From the NCBI GenBank assembly GCA_007258455.2, contig VDFB02193867.1:565705921-565769920 (forward strand): a stretch of 64,000 nt of DNA, in the 5' to 3' direction. Below, piece after piece: positions 1 to 11,179 of the stretch. The notes under the pieces are model-generated. The model was given only the letters and a program-made list of their open reading frames with translations, did no database searches and was not told where the DNA came from. Position numbers and translations under genes: made by a program. The first letter of the stretch is position 1, and the number at the start of each line of letters is the position of its first letter. The stretch comes from Sequoia sempervirens. Its lineage: Eukaryota > Streptophyta > Pinopsida > Cupressales > Cupressaceae.

Positions 1-179
1 TTGTAATTTCAAGATGTAAGATACATGTTTAGGAAATACCTTTAAAAAGTTCAATATAAATGGCCTCAAATAATTGAATACAAATGATAAAACTATATGT
101 AAGCCTCATTTATATGTCTAAGGCACATGTTACTTGAATGGAAATACAATTAACTATTGATATTGTATAATCTTGCAAG

Positions 180-1660
180 ATCTTATTATTGTTAAATTTG
201 GTTGGGCCTTGGGCAACTTTGATCACCAAATTTTAAGAACTTCTTTGATCCCCTTAAGAAATGTCATATTGGAACCCCTTAAGAAAATTGAATTACAATT
301 TAGGGTGACAGGATGGCTTAAGGATTTACGCCTAGTGAGGTCCTAGGAGAAAATGGCATGGCTCAAGTGAATAAAATTTGGTGAAGTTGCCCAAGGCAAC
401 CAAATTTCATTAAGAGCCTTTAAAGAAAAAATGATGGCTTTAGGGTTTAGGGTTTTAGACTTTAGAGTTTAGGGTTTAGGGTAATAGGATAGCTTAAGGG
501 GATCTACATGTAGTAAGATCCTAGGAAAAAATTACATGGTATAAGGGAATGAAATTTGGTGGAGTTGCCTAAGGCAACTAAATTTCATTAAGAGCCTAAG
601 AAAAAATGATGGCTTTAGGGTTTATGGTTTAGACTTTAGAGTTTAGGGTTTAGGGTAATATGATAACTTAAGGGGATATATGTAGTAAGATCCTAGGAAA
701 AAATTACATGGCATAAGGCAATGAAATTTGGTGGAGTTGCCTAAGGCAACCAAATTTCATTAAGAGCCTAAGAAAAAATGATGGCTTTAGGGTTTAGGGT
801 TTATACTTTAGAGTTTAGGGTTTAGGGTAATAGGATAACTTAAGGGGATATATGTAGTAAGATCCTAGGACAAAATTACATGGCATAAGGGAATGAAATT
901 TGGTGGATTTTCCTAAGACAACCAAATTTCACTTTATGATCCTGGGTAGGACAAAATGAATGGTTTAGTGTTTAGGGTTTAGGGTTTAGAATTTGGAATA
1001 TTTAATGAACTTGCAAGTTAGTGAAGAACATTTTCTTGTGGAATAGTTGATTGAGATCTACTCTTGTTTCAACTGACCAACCTAGACCATGATGGCAACT
1101 TTGATCACCAAATTTTAAGAACTTTGATCCCCTTAAGAAAATTGAATTACGATTTAGGGTGACAGGATGGCTTAAGGGGATTTACGTCTAGTGAGGTCCT
1201 AGGAGAAAATGGCATGGCTCAAGTGAATAAAATTTGGTGAAGTTTCCCAATGCAACCAAATTTCATTAAGAGCCTTTAAGGACAAAATGAATGGTTTAGT
1301 GTTTAGGGTTTAGATTTTAGAGTTCAGGGTTTAGGGTTTACAAAACTTAGGGTAAAGTTTTGGTGCCCTTGGAATATTTAATGAACTTGCAAGTTAGTGA
1401 AGAACATTTTCTTGTGGAATAGTTGATTGAGATCTACTCTTGTTTCAACTGACCAACCTAGATCATGAAATCTCATTCATATTATAATCTTGATCTTATT
1501 ATTGTTAAATTTGGTTGCCTTGGGAAACTTCACCAAATTTTAAGAACTTCTTTGATCCCCTTAAGAAATTTGTCATATTGGGACCCTTAAGAAATCGATT
1601 TATGATTTAAGGTGATAGGATGGCTTAAGGGGATCTAGATGTCTAGTGAGGTCCAAATTT
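180..1660. repeat. Satellite-like block rich in TTTAGGG-type motifs
   Basis: The block is built from a few repeated modules. One contains several tandem or near-tandem copies of the plant telomere-type heptamer (TTTAGGG and one-base variants such as TTTAGAG). A second carries 'ttaaggggat...gatcctagga'. A third carries 'gaatgaaatttggtgga' and 'taaggcaac'. A fourth, of about 95 bp ('gaacttgcaagttagtgaag' onward), occurs at about 1009 and 1381. The 'ccaaattttaagaactt' module occurs at about 227, 1107 and 1530. The heptamers are diverged and interspersed, so this is not a functional telomere. It looks like an interstitial satellite or old duplicated spacer. No gene was seen in it. Confidence 0.75.
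431..955. repeat. Tandem repeat, three units of about 173 bp
   Basis: The phrase 'atgatggctttagggttta' recurs at about 431, 606 and 778, giving periods of roughly 175 and 172 bp. Each unit has the same internal order: TTTAGGG motifs, a 'gataacttaaggggat' stretch, 'gatcctagga', and a gypsy-unrelated 'gaaatttggtggagttgcc' stretch. A fourth partial unit follows. Confidence 0.75.
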
Positions 1661-3639
1661 AGTCATACTACAGCCTTATTGGTTCCATCTAGCTCTGGTT
1701 CAAAAGTGTTTACCCCTCTAATAAAAAAAAGTATCATGTTAAAAATGAATCAATCTATATATATCACAAAAATAACAATAATCTTAAATGTAACCCATAC
1801 TCTAGCAATAATAGAATGCTAAATGATCCCGCCCCTAACCATATCCTAATTGAATTGCAAACCTAATTGAAACTTAATTAAATTATAACCTTTACCTAAT
1901 CTTAAATGTATTCCTATATTATATTATATTTAAATTAATTTATATTTGTATTATAATTATATTAATATTTATTATATATTCCTAATTGTAACCTAACTAT
2001 TTACTACAAACCTAATTGAATCTTAAGCCTAATCCTCATTAAAACCCCAAGTAAATTGTAACATTACCTATCCTTAATTGTAATCTTATATTATATTTTA
2101 TGATATTAAATATTTATATTATTTAATATATTATATTAAATATAATATATTAAATAATATAAATATTTAATTATATTTATTTTATATGAATCATCCTCCT
2201 ATCTCTAAATTGTAATAATAGCATGTAGTTCCTCCAAACTATCATCATGTACCTACTCCCTTTCCCATGTAATAGGTGTACCTTGTAGGTGTTAAATGGT
2301 TCCATCTTGGTCTCCTTATTGATGCATTTCTATCCTTCCACATAAATCTATATAGTATCAGAATATAGGTAATCTTATGGTTATTGAATCTCTCTTAATT
2401 GCTAAAGAATCCATTATGATTGAGGATGGGTGGATTATTATCTAGGACCACATCTTAAAAATACTATAGAGGTCATGTGGTATGTTTTTCTTAATACATA
2501 TATTCCCATACAAACCTCTTTCCATGTATTATCAACTCTCCTATTTAATAGACACCTTCCTAGATTTAAATTTCATATGATATATATGTACCCAAGTGTT
2601 TCCAATTGGAATTGCTATAATTATACTTCTATGGAATTCTAGATATTCAAAATAGTTTTCATAAATCTACGAAATAGACCCATTCTTGACATTGAACCTA
2701 CATAATTTTAGGTATGTCCAATGAAAGATTAGGGTCTAGGGTTCATAAATTTCAAATGCTTTAGTGTTGAGGGTTTAGAGTTTACAGTTTAGGGTCTAGG
2801 GTGAAGTTTGGGTGGCCCTTGGCATAATTTAGACTTGCAAGTTAGTGTCAATTGGAATCGATTGTACACGCTTAGATTTACGAATTTGCTAACTAAATTT
2901 GCAAACAAACATCAAGATAAACTTTATGAATTTTAACTATTCTTTAACATATTGATTTCTAATCTAATTATAATTTAACATTAAAGCTAAAGTTTAATAT
3001 ATATCATTTTTTCCATACAAAGCAAATAAAATTTAAAACATTTAAGCAATGAAAATGAATTCTTTTGAGCTTGAAATTACCTAGTTTTCAAAATCAAAAT
3101 GATTTGTTTGATTCCAATTTAGGGTTTTAACAATTTCTTTGTTCCAATTCAATTTAGGGTTTCAATTTTAAACAATTAGGGTTTTTAATGCAATTTTTTC
3201 ATTTCAATTCAAACTAGGGTTTTCAAATTCAAATTTTTTTCGTTTGATTTGAATTTAGGGTTTCAAAAAGCTTGATTTGGATTTGCAAATGCAATGTTTT
3301 TATTTCATCTTGATTTCTAATGTTTTGAAATGCAATTTTTTTTTGTTTTGTTTCAATTAGGGTTTTCAAATTCATTTTTTTTGGGTTTAATCGAACAATT
3401 TAGGTTTCAAAAGTTAAATTTTGTTTCTAAAACACAATTCAAGGTTCACTTTTTCATTTTTATTAAAAAACCTTCAAGTTTCATTGCATTTTTTTTGTCT
3501 ATTTTTACAATTATTCATTTCTACTATAATAGTTTTAAAAAATACTTAAAACGTGAAATAAATTTTAAAAAAACATGCTAAATTTATTTATTTTCTTCAA
3601 AATGCAAAAAAATGGTGTGTAGGGGGGTACCTATAGCTA
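1661..3639. other. AT-rich spacer, no gene seen
   Basis: The stretch is very AT-rich, with simple alternations such as long 'tatatt' runs at 1915-2180. Between about 3115 and 3420 the short phrase 'ttagggttt' recurs roughly every 50-65 bases beside 'caattc' and 'caaattc', giving a degenerate low-order repeat. Small open frames (for example 2430-2642 and 3330-3581) have the Phe/Leu/Tyr-rich composition of random AT-rich sequence and were not accepted as genes. Confidence 0.6.
2105..2171. repeat. Perfect 31-bp inverted repeat (hairpin)
   Basis: The left arm is 2105-2135, the spacer 2136-2140 (ttaaa) and the right arm 2141-2171. The arms are exact reverse complements and contain only A and T. 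It could be the core of a small AT-rich fold-back element or a cruciform-forming site. No flanking target duplication was found. Confidence 0.85.
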
Positions 3640-3844
3640 ATTGTGGGGGTCACTATCGCCAATACTGGGGCAATCTTCCTGCGGACATGGCGCCGGTTCT
3701 TGAGGAATGGGTTGCGGAGGATATGTGGTGTTTCTTGGGTGTGAATTAATTCTTGTCTTGTTGGGCCCTTTTGTGGCTTATTTCTTCGGACTTTGTAATG
3801 TTGTTCTGATGCAATAAATTTTTTACCCCCTTTTTATTAAAAAA
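3640..3844 (+). mobile_element. Probable 3' tail of a 5'-truncated LINE
   Basis: This is a GC-normal segment in AT-rich surroundings. It has a short frame ending near 3750, then a T-rich 3' untranslated stretch with 'gcaataaat' and a terminal run of A residues at about 3839-3847. A 5'-truncated copy with a 3' A tail is how non-LTR retrotransposons commonly insert. It lies exactly where the first ~200 bp of the adjacent gypsy LTR should be, so it either replaced or deleted that part. The short frame is too small for family assignment. Confidence 0.35.
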
Positions 3845-4930
3845 AATAAATCTCTTAATTTATTTAATTTCCCTTTTTGCATTTAATTCTTCCTGATTAT
3901 TAAATAAATGAATTACATATATTTATTTAATATGTCACTAATCCTCTTAATTAAATAAATTGATTAATTTATTTAATTAATTAGTCTTATATGCTAAATT
4001 AAATAATTAAATTTAATTATTTAATTGCCAATTAATATTCTTCTCATTTTAAATAAATTAAATTATTCAAAATGTCATCTCAATCTGAACTGTCAGTCCA
4101 TTTTGATAAATAATCTGAAAAAGATTATTTATTATCTCACAAAATCATTATTTTGAATTAATTTAATTCAAAATAGTAGCTAATCTTCTAAAAATCAAGT
4201 AATCAGGCAGATTCTTGATTTTCTAAATCGAATCTTTAGTTCAAATCTTATCTTCTTGATTTTTTCGAATCTCGCAAATCAGACAATCTTATCTTCTTGA
4301 TTTTTTGAAAATATTTATTTCTTTAATTAATTTCCTCATTTATTCTCCACCGCCGATCCGATTATCTGAGATATTATTCTGACTATTCGATTAAGGATTT
4401 TTCCCTAACCCTAATTAGGGATTCTTAGATTTAATCTAGACCTCTCATTCTAGGTCTTTCGTAGAATTTAATCTCGTCCATCCACTCAAAATGACATTTT
4501 CTATAAAATGGCATTTTCCTCTCACTTTTCGATTACGCACAAACACATTACATTTTAAGCATTTGCATACTTAGATTTCATAGCAATTTCCATAGTCATT
4601 ATATTTATTTGGTCAAATCTTGGCATTTGTTTAGGCATAGACGTTGACAATTATAGTAATAGGCATAGGCATTTAGACATAGCATAAATCCTTCAAAGCT
4701 TGGTGTAGGACTTAGGCATTTGCAGATTGCTCATATGACGAATCTGAGGGCAACATCATCTAGCAAGTAAGAAGGTATTACGAAATGGAATCATGGAGGT
4801 ATCAGCGATTAGGTATAATCGTTTTGTGTTTTACTTCCTTTGTGTTTCGTAAGATCTTTGGGTTTCATTGTCATCTATTGATTTATTGCTAACACTCCTA
4901 ATCAAACCTAAAAGAAATCCCTTGATTACA
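3845..4930 (+). repeat. 5' LTR of the Tat/Ogre element (5'-truncated)
   Basis: It aligns almost base for base with the 3' LTR from about 21512 on and ends in the same '...cttgattaca'. Compared with the 3' copy it lacks about the first 200 bp, including the TG terminus, which are replaced by the LINE-like tail at 3640-3844. It contains AT-rich palindromes, for example 15-bp arms 'ttaattaaataaatt' around a 4-base loop near 3949-3985. Confidence 0.9.
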
Positions 4931-4931
4931 T

Positions 4932-4949
4932 TGGTGAACTCGACTCTAT
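4932..4949 (+). promoter_or_regulatory. Primer binding site (PBS) of the Tat/Ogre element
   Basis: TGGTGAACTCGACTC begins one or two bases after the LTR end. The TGG matches the complement of a tRNA CCA end, and the spacing is standard. I could not assign the cognate tRNA from memory. Confidence 0.65.
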
Positions 4950-5039
4950 TTTTTTGGTTTCCCGTACATTTTTTTTTGTGTTTTCTGCTATTTTGTAGGT
5001 ACAGGTACGGATCGACACAACTATTTTTTTAAAAAACAT

Positions 5040-5205
5040 CATAACGCATTTGATGCGTCGCGATGCATCCGCTGATAGAAGAGCTGCAATCAATCTGATA
5101 AGCTGCAACTGATATCTTGAACGATGCATATGATCAGTCGTGCCGCATTTGAAGTCCAGAATGACACATCTACTCTATTGTGCCGCATTTGATTGGTAAA
5201 AACTT
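5040..5205 (+). repeat. Cluster of CGCATTTG / GATGCAT motifs (leader, first cluster)
   Basis: Short related words (cgcatttgatgcg, cgatgcat, gctgcaatc, gctgcaactg, gccgcatttg) follow one another every 20-40 bases. The same words occur on the opposite strand at about 20340-20770 near the other end of the element. Confidence 0.6.
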
Positions 5206-6354
5206 GCTTTCATTTTTTACATTCTGATTTTTAGATTTTAACATTTTTCTGGTTTCTGGTTTCTTTTTTGGTTTTCTGGTGTTCTAATTTCCTAGTTTTT
5301 CATTCCTGCATGTTGGCTAGCTTAGGGTTTTTTTGTTACTAATATTCATTTGTAGCGTGTGGCGGTTACTATTTGGGTTTTGAAGATCATTGCATAAAGG
5401 AAACTACTAATATTTTGTTTGCAGATTCAAATGTCGAAGACAGAATAAAACATTGTGCTTGTTTTTTAGATTAGCAAACATTTAACTTTGGTGCACATAA
5501 AAAGAACATTCATGTCTTCTTTACTTGATTGTGTTTACGGAATGGTAGGTGAGTATGCTCTCACTTGGTGAAAACCTCATGATGAGAAGACCAGACCCAT
5601 TCTTATATGTTATTACCTTGACTTGGTATATCAGAGTATCCTCTCCCCTCGCGCTTTCGGGTGATCTTGGGTGTAAGAGAAACGGTTACCAACTCTAGAA
5701 ATTGGACCTACCTGGGGATTCCATCACCCCAATGTGACTCAAACTGGAAACGAAGCTAAATCCAAGCTACCCCCAACCGGTATATAAATGTAAACCTTAA
5801 GGGAAAACCTAAGGTTTCTTGTGCAGATGTGTCATACGAACGGAGTTGTACTCCCTAAAACCCTGTTGAGCTTAACCTCTTCAGGCTGGAGTGCCACCTT
5901 AATGGTGATTAATATCTTGCCCCATGTATGGCCACTCGAACGGGGGTCCCTAACTAAAAGCTCTTGTATAGAAAGCCAAAATCCTTCTATTTGCTAGCGC
6001 AACACCAGTCAGTGTGAAGGTATCCACACTTTCGCAGTTTGTAGTAGAGGTGATCAGCTCGCCATGGGAGTTTCATGGGGGTTGGAAGCTTGGTTGGCCT
6101 GAGAAGAGAGTGCACTATAAGGGGGAGCCCATGCAACCAAGCTTCTGAATTCACACGGTAAAGATATGCAGTTGGGGAAACCTACGTGGAATCTAGCGAA
6201 TATTGTCACGGCCTAACCTAGGATTGTACTTATTTGATGTGTTTTTGGTTACTTTTAAAATGCTGTGTTTGTCAAGTGTTTTCTGGTTTTATCATAGTTC
6301 AAAGCAAAACATTCACCAAACAGATCAAAATTTCCATCAAAAAGACAAGAAAAT

Positions 6355-6605
6355 CATTTTGAAACAAAACTGTCACATTTGTCAAACCGCAACTATTTTT
6401 TTGCAATGCAAATGCTCTGTTAAACCACATCTGACACTTAGAACACCGCATTTGTAGATGTCACAATGCATTTGAACACTGAAAAGCCACATATGCTAAA
6501 TCAAGTCGCATCTAACAGTCCAAAATCCGCAATCAAAAAAATGAACCGCATTTGCTAAACTATGACGCATTCGCAACTTCAAACGACGCATTTTCCTATC
6601 AAAAT
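6355..6605 (+). repeat. Cluster of CGCATTTG-like motifs (leader, second cluster)
   Basis: There are about ten degenerate copies of 'cgcatttg' or 'cacatttg' spaced about 20-30 bases apart, for example 'accgcatttgtag', 'aatgcatttgaac', 'aaccgcatttgc' and 'gacgcattcgc'. This is a dispersed motif array, not a simple tandem repeat. Confidence 0.6.
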
Positions 6606-7233
6606 TTAAAACTTCACATTCAACACTTGAGGTCTTCAAATTGTCAACCATTGGTCAACCATTTTTTCCAGGGAGATTCTGTCAAAAACCAAACTTGAAA
6701 TTGCTTAAAGTCTTGACCATTAGTTTGCATTCATCACCATAGGTTTCATACTTCATTCTTTTTCGTTGCATACATTTGGCATTAGATTATCCATAGGTTC
6801 ACATTTTGCATACTTAGGATTAGGAAAATCTTAAGCACACTTTGCAAAGTCATTGTTTTCGAAATTAGGCCCTCTTGGACTAAGTTATCAAACCCCCTTT
6901 TAGTCATTGTCCTATTTTGTGAGATTTTTCCAACTCAAAAGTCTAGTTAGGAAAACTCACTAGTCATTTAGACCTTGTCACCTTGTCATTTTCAACAAAG
7001 TCCTTTAGCAATCAAAATCAAAAAAAAAGTTCGATCTTATAAGTTCTTAGATAACCTTGTCTTACATTGCTACAGATTGCATATCTTATTCATGAAAATC
7101 CAAAAACATTAGTCATTCTAGTCATCATTTTGAACTTAGACTTCACGTAGTGTCATACTTGCATTTAATTGTCATTCCCATTTGAGCAATCTCATTTATG
7201 GTCGAAACTAGACTTCAAAAACAAAAGAGAAAA

Positions 7234-9832
7234 ATGGAAATTTTTTGACAAGACCCTGAATTTACTGTCAACAATCCTCCACATTACCCAAACTGGACCT
7301 TTTATGATCCATTTTCCAATTTAGACAATCAACCTCCAATGACAATGCAATCCTCATCAAACAGTCCATTCGAACCATTCTGGCAAAAAGATGAAAATAG
7401 CCAACTACTTGAGGAAAACTTAGAGGCATTGGCACAAGACCCAGAGGCCTGTCAACTCGTTGAAACAATGGTCCGTCATGATAGAGACAAATTCTTAGCT
7501 ATGCTCTTGAGTGAAGGAGCTAAGTTACCACAAGGATTTGATGTTAACACACTAAATTTGACACCTCTTGACCCTAATGCCAACAACGCACATAACATGT
7601 CACATAGTGGTCAACTTCCAAATACTACAAGCAATACTTCCTTTGGGACCACAACGACAGTGCATACCACTCCCAACGTCCCAAACACCACCAACATCCC
7701 CAACACCACAAATATCATGACAGTCAATGCCACAACAGTAAATGCCATGGGGGCATCATCAAGTCACAACAATCCCCCCTTGACAGCTCCATCTACTACC
7801 ATGAACACAACTTCATCATATCCATCCAGTGGTATTTCACAAAATCCTTCGGGAGGAGGCACAAGATGTGTCTTTATCCAAGGACAACAAAAAAATGTTA
7901 ACACGACAACACAGTCAAATGTCATTTCCTCCCAAGGTACAAACACAAACATTCCCCTTGTACAAAATCAACAATTTACACAAGGTGGCCAAATAACACA
8001 ACCCATGACATCATTAACACACCATAACATCCATGGTCATAACATCCCCCAAATAGTGACACACATGGCTGGGAGAAACATCCCAACCTACTCATCTAAC
8101 ATTCATACTCATCAACATGCACCCAATCATAACTTTTAATATCAACATACACCTAATCATAACCTTCAACACCAACATGCACCCAATCATAACTTCCAAT
8201 ACCAACAACATGTCAATCTGTACACATCATACATACCACAACAATCCATACCGCCACAATACACCAATATTCACACAACAAATAGGAACACATGGTGTAC
8301 CAGGTAATCCAATGTACGGAAACATAAACGACCCTGCGGTGGACGCCCTAAAAACAAGAATGAGGGATGTAGAGAAAACTATCCAAAACATGTACAATTC
8401 AGGCAATAAATAAAAAATATCATATGACTTGAATGTATACCCATTTGACATGAGCTTATACATGCCTCCATTTTCGCCAGGATACGTGTCACCCAACTTC
8501 ACAAAATATAGAGGCAAGACAAATCCCATTGAGCATGTTCGCGAATTTGCAACCAATTGTATGGACATCGCCTATGAACAAACATACTTGATGAGACTTT
8601 TTTCTAAAAGTCTAGTGGGTCAAGCCCTTGAATGGTTTTCAACTATAAAAGGATATCCAGACATGGGATGAGCTTAAACAAAAATTCATAAGAAATTATC
8701 CGTACAAGATCGACATGGATACCTCTATCACTAGCTTTTGCAATCTCACGCAAGAGGATGCTGGTGAGACATTTATCCCATTCTTTCAAAAATGGAGAAG
8801 CCTCGCTAGTCAATGTCACATTGACATCCCTGAAAGGGAAAAAGTCGACATGTTCGTCCAAACACTTCTAGGGCCCCTAAAATTTGCATTGCAAATACAT
8901 TGTTGCACAAACTTGACATAATTAGTTGAAAAAGGGGTCCAGATTGAGAAAGCCCTTATCGCAAAGGGGGAACTGAGATATGGTTCCAAAAACACAAACG
9001 TCAATCCACTCGCCGACAAAAACAAATATTGGGTTAAAAATAAGCACGTTACAAATTATGGTGTTGTCAATGCCAAGACTGCAAACACTGTAGGTCCTGT
9101 ATTGGCCCTAAAAGGGGTTCAACAACAAAACAGACCAACAACGACATTGACACCTCCTCCCAATACTTCTTCAAACAACCAAAGCAGTCAAAACAATCAG
9201 GGACAATACCGTCAGATGAGACAATTTCCTAGGGGTCGCACATACACCCATTTGGGTGAACCCATTCAAGAAGTCCTTAGGAAATGCCTCTAACATGGGG
9301 TCATCATACTTCTGGAACCAAAACCGTATGACCCAGGACAATTCAAACCAGCATGGTGGAATGACAATGCACTTTGTGAATACCATCGAGCAAAAGGGCA
9401 TACAACCTCTAACTGTCGACAATTGAAAAACATAATACAAGATCTTATCGAAAGTCACACCATCAAAGTAGGTGGATCACAATTCACCTCCAATTCAGAT
9501 CATACTATCCACAAGAATCCACTACAGAACCATGGTTCTCATAATGCTTCCACTTCAAGTCCACAGAATCAAGCTAACTTCACCCGAGCTAAGTACAATT
9601 ATTCTAGTGGACCAATTATAAATAATGTATGAACTGACGATGAGTGCATCAATACCATTACGGTCAAGGGAGCACCCCAATGTAATGCTACTACTTGAAG
9701 TGGCAAGGTCACTATAGCTTGTCCAGCCCCCACTAGACAAGCCAAAATCACTATACCGGGCCCATCTGCTAAACAATCACAACCTACTCCATTTGCTAAA
9801 TAGCCAAAACCTATCCCAACCACATAGCAATG
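7234..9832 (+). pseudogene. gag: Ty3/gypsy gag (Tat/Ogre), decayed
   Basis: This would encode the capsid/nucleocapsid precursor that packages element RNA. The frame can be followed from ATG 7234 through an Asn/Thr/Pro/His-rich N-terminal part. That part includes a short tandem repeat around 8108-8208 encoding variants of H-x-H-(A/T)-P-N-H-N. The capsid-like part follows (about 8429-8920; 'EHVREFATNC', 'ALEWFSTIK', 'WDELKQKF', 'FFQKWRSLA'). A zinc-knuckle variant C-x2-H-x4-GH-x4-C lies near 9375-9420. In-frame stops occur at 7246, 8137, 8411, 8919, 9291, 9630 and near 9700. Nearly all are TAA, TAG or TGA where CAA, CAG or CGA would continue the frame. Frame shifts lie around 8140-8240 and near 8650 (one extra G). 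The C-terminal part leads directly into the protease. Confidence 0.85.
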
Positions 9833-9869
9833 GAAACCCAAAAGTCAATTCAACCTTATCGACCAGCTA

Positions 9870-10680
9870 GGAAAAACTCCCGTGCAAATATCTATCCTTG
9901 AGCTACTTCGTTTCTCTCCTGTGCACAAAGAGATCCTAGACAAAACTCTCCTAGAGTCGTCGGTCCCCAAGGACATCAATGTCAATCAATTTGAAACTAT
10001 GGTGGGATATCTCACTACACCGCACCACGTCACCTTCTCGGATCAAGATTACTCATCACATAAAACCAATCACAATGACGCATTACACAGAAACTTTTGT
10101 CCACAAGCACAAACTTAGACGGGTTTTAGTAGATGGTGGAGCAGGGTTGAACATATGCTCCCCTCAAACTGGTTAAGGCTCTAGGGTTGTCTGATGCATG
10201 CGTAGACCCAACAAAAAGTATAGTGATCAAAGCATACGATGATGAGGAACGCTCTTCACGGGGCGTTATCTCTCTCCCTATCAGAGTGGGACTGGTCATT
10301 GTAGACACAACCTACCAGGTCCTAGATTTGGAACTACCATATAACATCTAACTTGGCCATCCATGGATTCATGCCTTAAAAGTCGTTCCATCTACATACC
10401 ACCAATGCCTAAAGTTTCCGTTTGACGGCATAGAAGTAACCATATACGGAGACCTTGACCCTTTCCAATATTGTACAAACTTTATGGGTATCTCCGAAAA
10501 CTGAGTACCCATTAACCGAGAAGCACCTAGCTCCTCGTCATCCAAGTATATTGACCCTTCCACAATCACGTCATCTTCCACATCCACTCCATCAACGTCT
10601 TCCGCCATACCACCACCTTCCACCAGCCCTAAGACTGAATCAACTGTCAAAATCTAGGACCTCGGCTATGGAGAGTTCAA
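9870..10680 (+). pseudogene. Retropepsin-like aspartic protease region, decayed
   Basis: The protease would cut the element polyprotein. A lineage-typical linker ('ISILELLRFSPVHKEIL', then 'VPKDINVNQFETMVG') precedes the protease core. 'VLVDGGAGLNIC' at about 10125-10160 is the D-G-G-A variant of the D-S/T-G active site, as in Tat-type elements. Further on are 'AYDDEERSSRGVISL' and '[15 protein letters not shown]', the conserved flap and C-terminal region. Interruptions include a frame shift just after the active-site motif and a TAA within 'PYNI-LGHPW' near 10350. That TAA is one of the few stops not explained by C-to-T. Ser/Pro/Thr-rich sequence follows to the G-patch. Confidence 0.8.
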
Positions 10681-10750
10681 ACTAAATACAACATACAGCA
10701 TAACAACAATACCCACGTCTCCAAAGATATATGGTCGGCCATGTTTCAGA

Positions 10751-11062
10751 ATGGAACCTCGAGAAACCTTCAAAGTTCCACCGAATACAGTTTTTATCAA
10801 GTGGGGAGACATGAGTGAGGAAGACCTTGCTGACATCACAGGATGGATCTATAAGGATACTATTACACTACCCCCATTACCAGTTCAAAGATATGGCAAG
10901 GGTTATGACATAATGAAGGCCAAAGGCTACGACAGTACTAGTGGCCTAGGAAAAAATAAAACTGGTCGAAGGGAACCCATAGAAAATTTTCAAATTCTGA
11001 AGTATCTTGGATTAGGGTTTGGATCACCCGACAATGATGATCGACGTACCTCTGGGCTTTAA
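10751..11062 (+). pseudogene. G-patch domain between protease and RT
   Basis: The open frame of 103 codons has a clear G-patch near residues 50-85: 'RYGKGYDIMKAKGYD' followed by 'GLGKNKTGRREPI'. This gives the G-Y-x(n)-G-x-G-L-G-x(n)-G spacing of RNA-binding G-patches. G-patches occur downstream of protease in some retroviruses and in some plant Ty3 elements, where they may help reverse transcription or RNA handling. It is followed by an acidic spacer (11180-11884; many D/E/S, no recognised domain) that leads into RT. The frame ends in a TAA that is one C-to-T from CAA. Confidence 0.75.
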
Positions 11063-11179
11063 AATGAGCGAGTACATGCTTCGGATAGTGTCGAGACTAC
11101 TAGGGAAACCCTCACCGAAACAGACTCCCATGAGTGGGAATTTGGCTCAGAACGATCCCTAAGTGACTTTTGTCTTGAT

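Larger units (their letters stand above)
4931..7233 (+). other. Long 5' leader of the Tat/Ogre element
   Basis: This is 2.3 kb of non-coding leader between PBS and gag, long as usual for this lineage. It holds two clusters of a short CGCATTTG-like motif (about 5040-5205 and 6355-6605). A GC-normal middle block (5520-6190) includes a strong donor-like AG/GTGAGTATG at 5547-5557 and a TATA-like 'tatataaatg' near 5780. The frame at 6203-6457 runs through the motif cluster and has no gene-like features. Confidence 0.6.

Noticed and set aside
180..1660. True telomere or chromosome end
   Set aside because: Heptamers are diverged, short and interrupted by other repeated sequence; real plant telomeres are long pure arrays.
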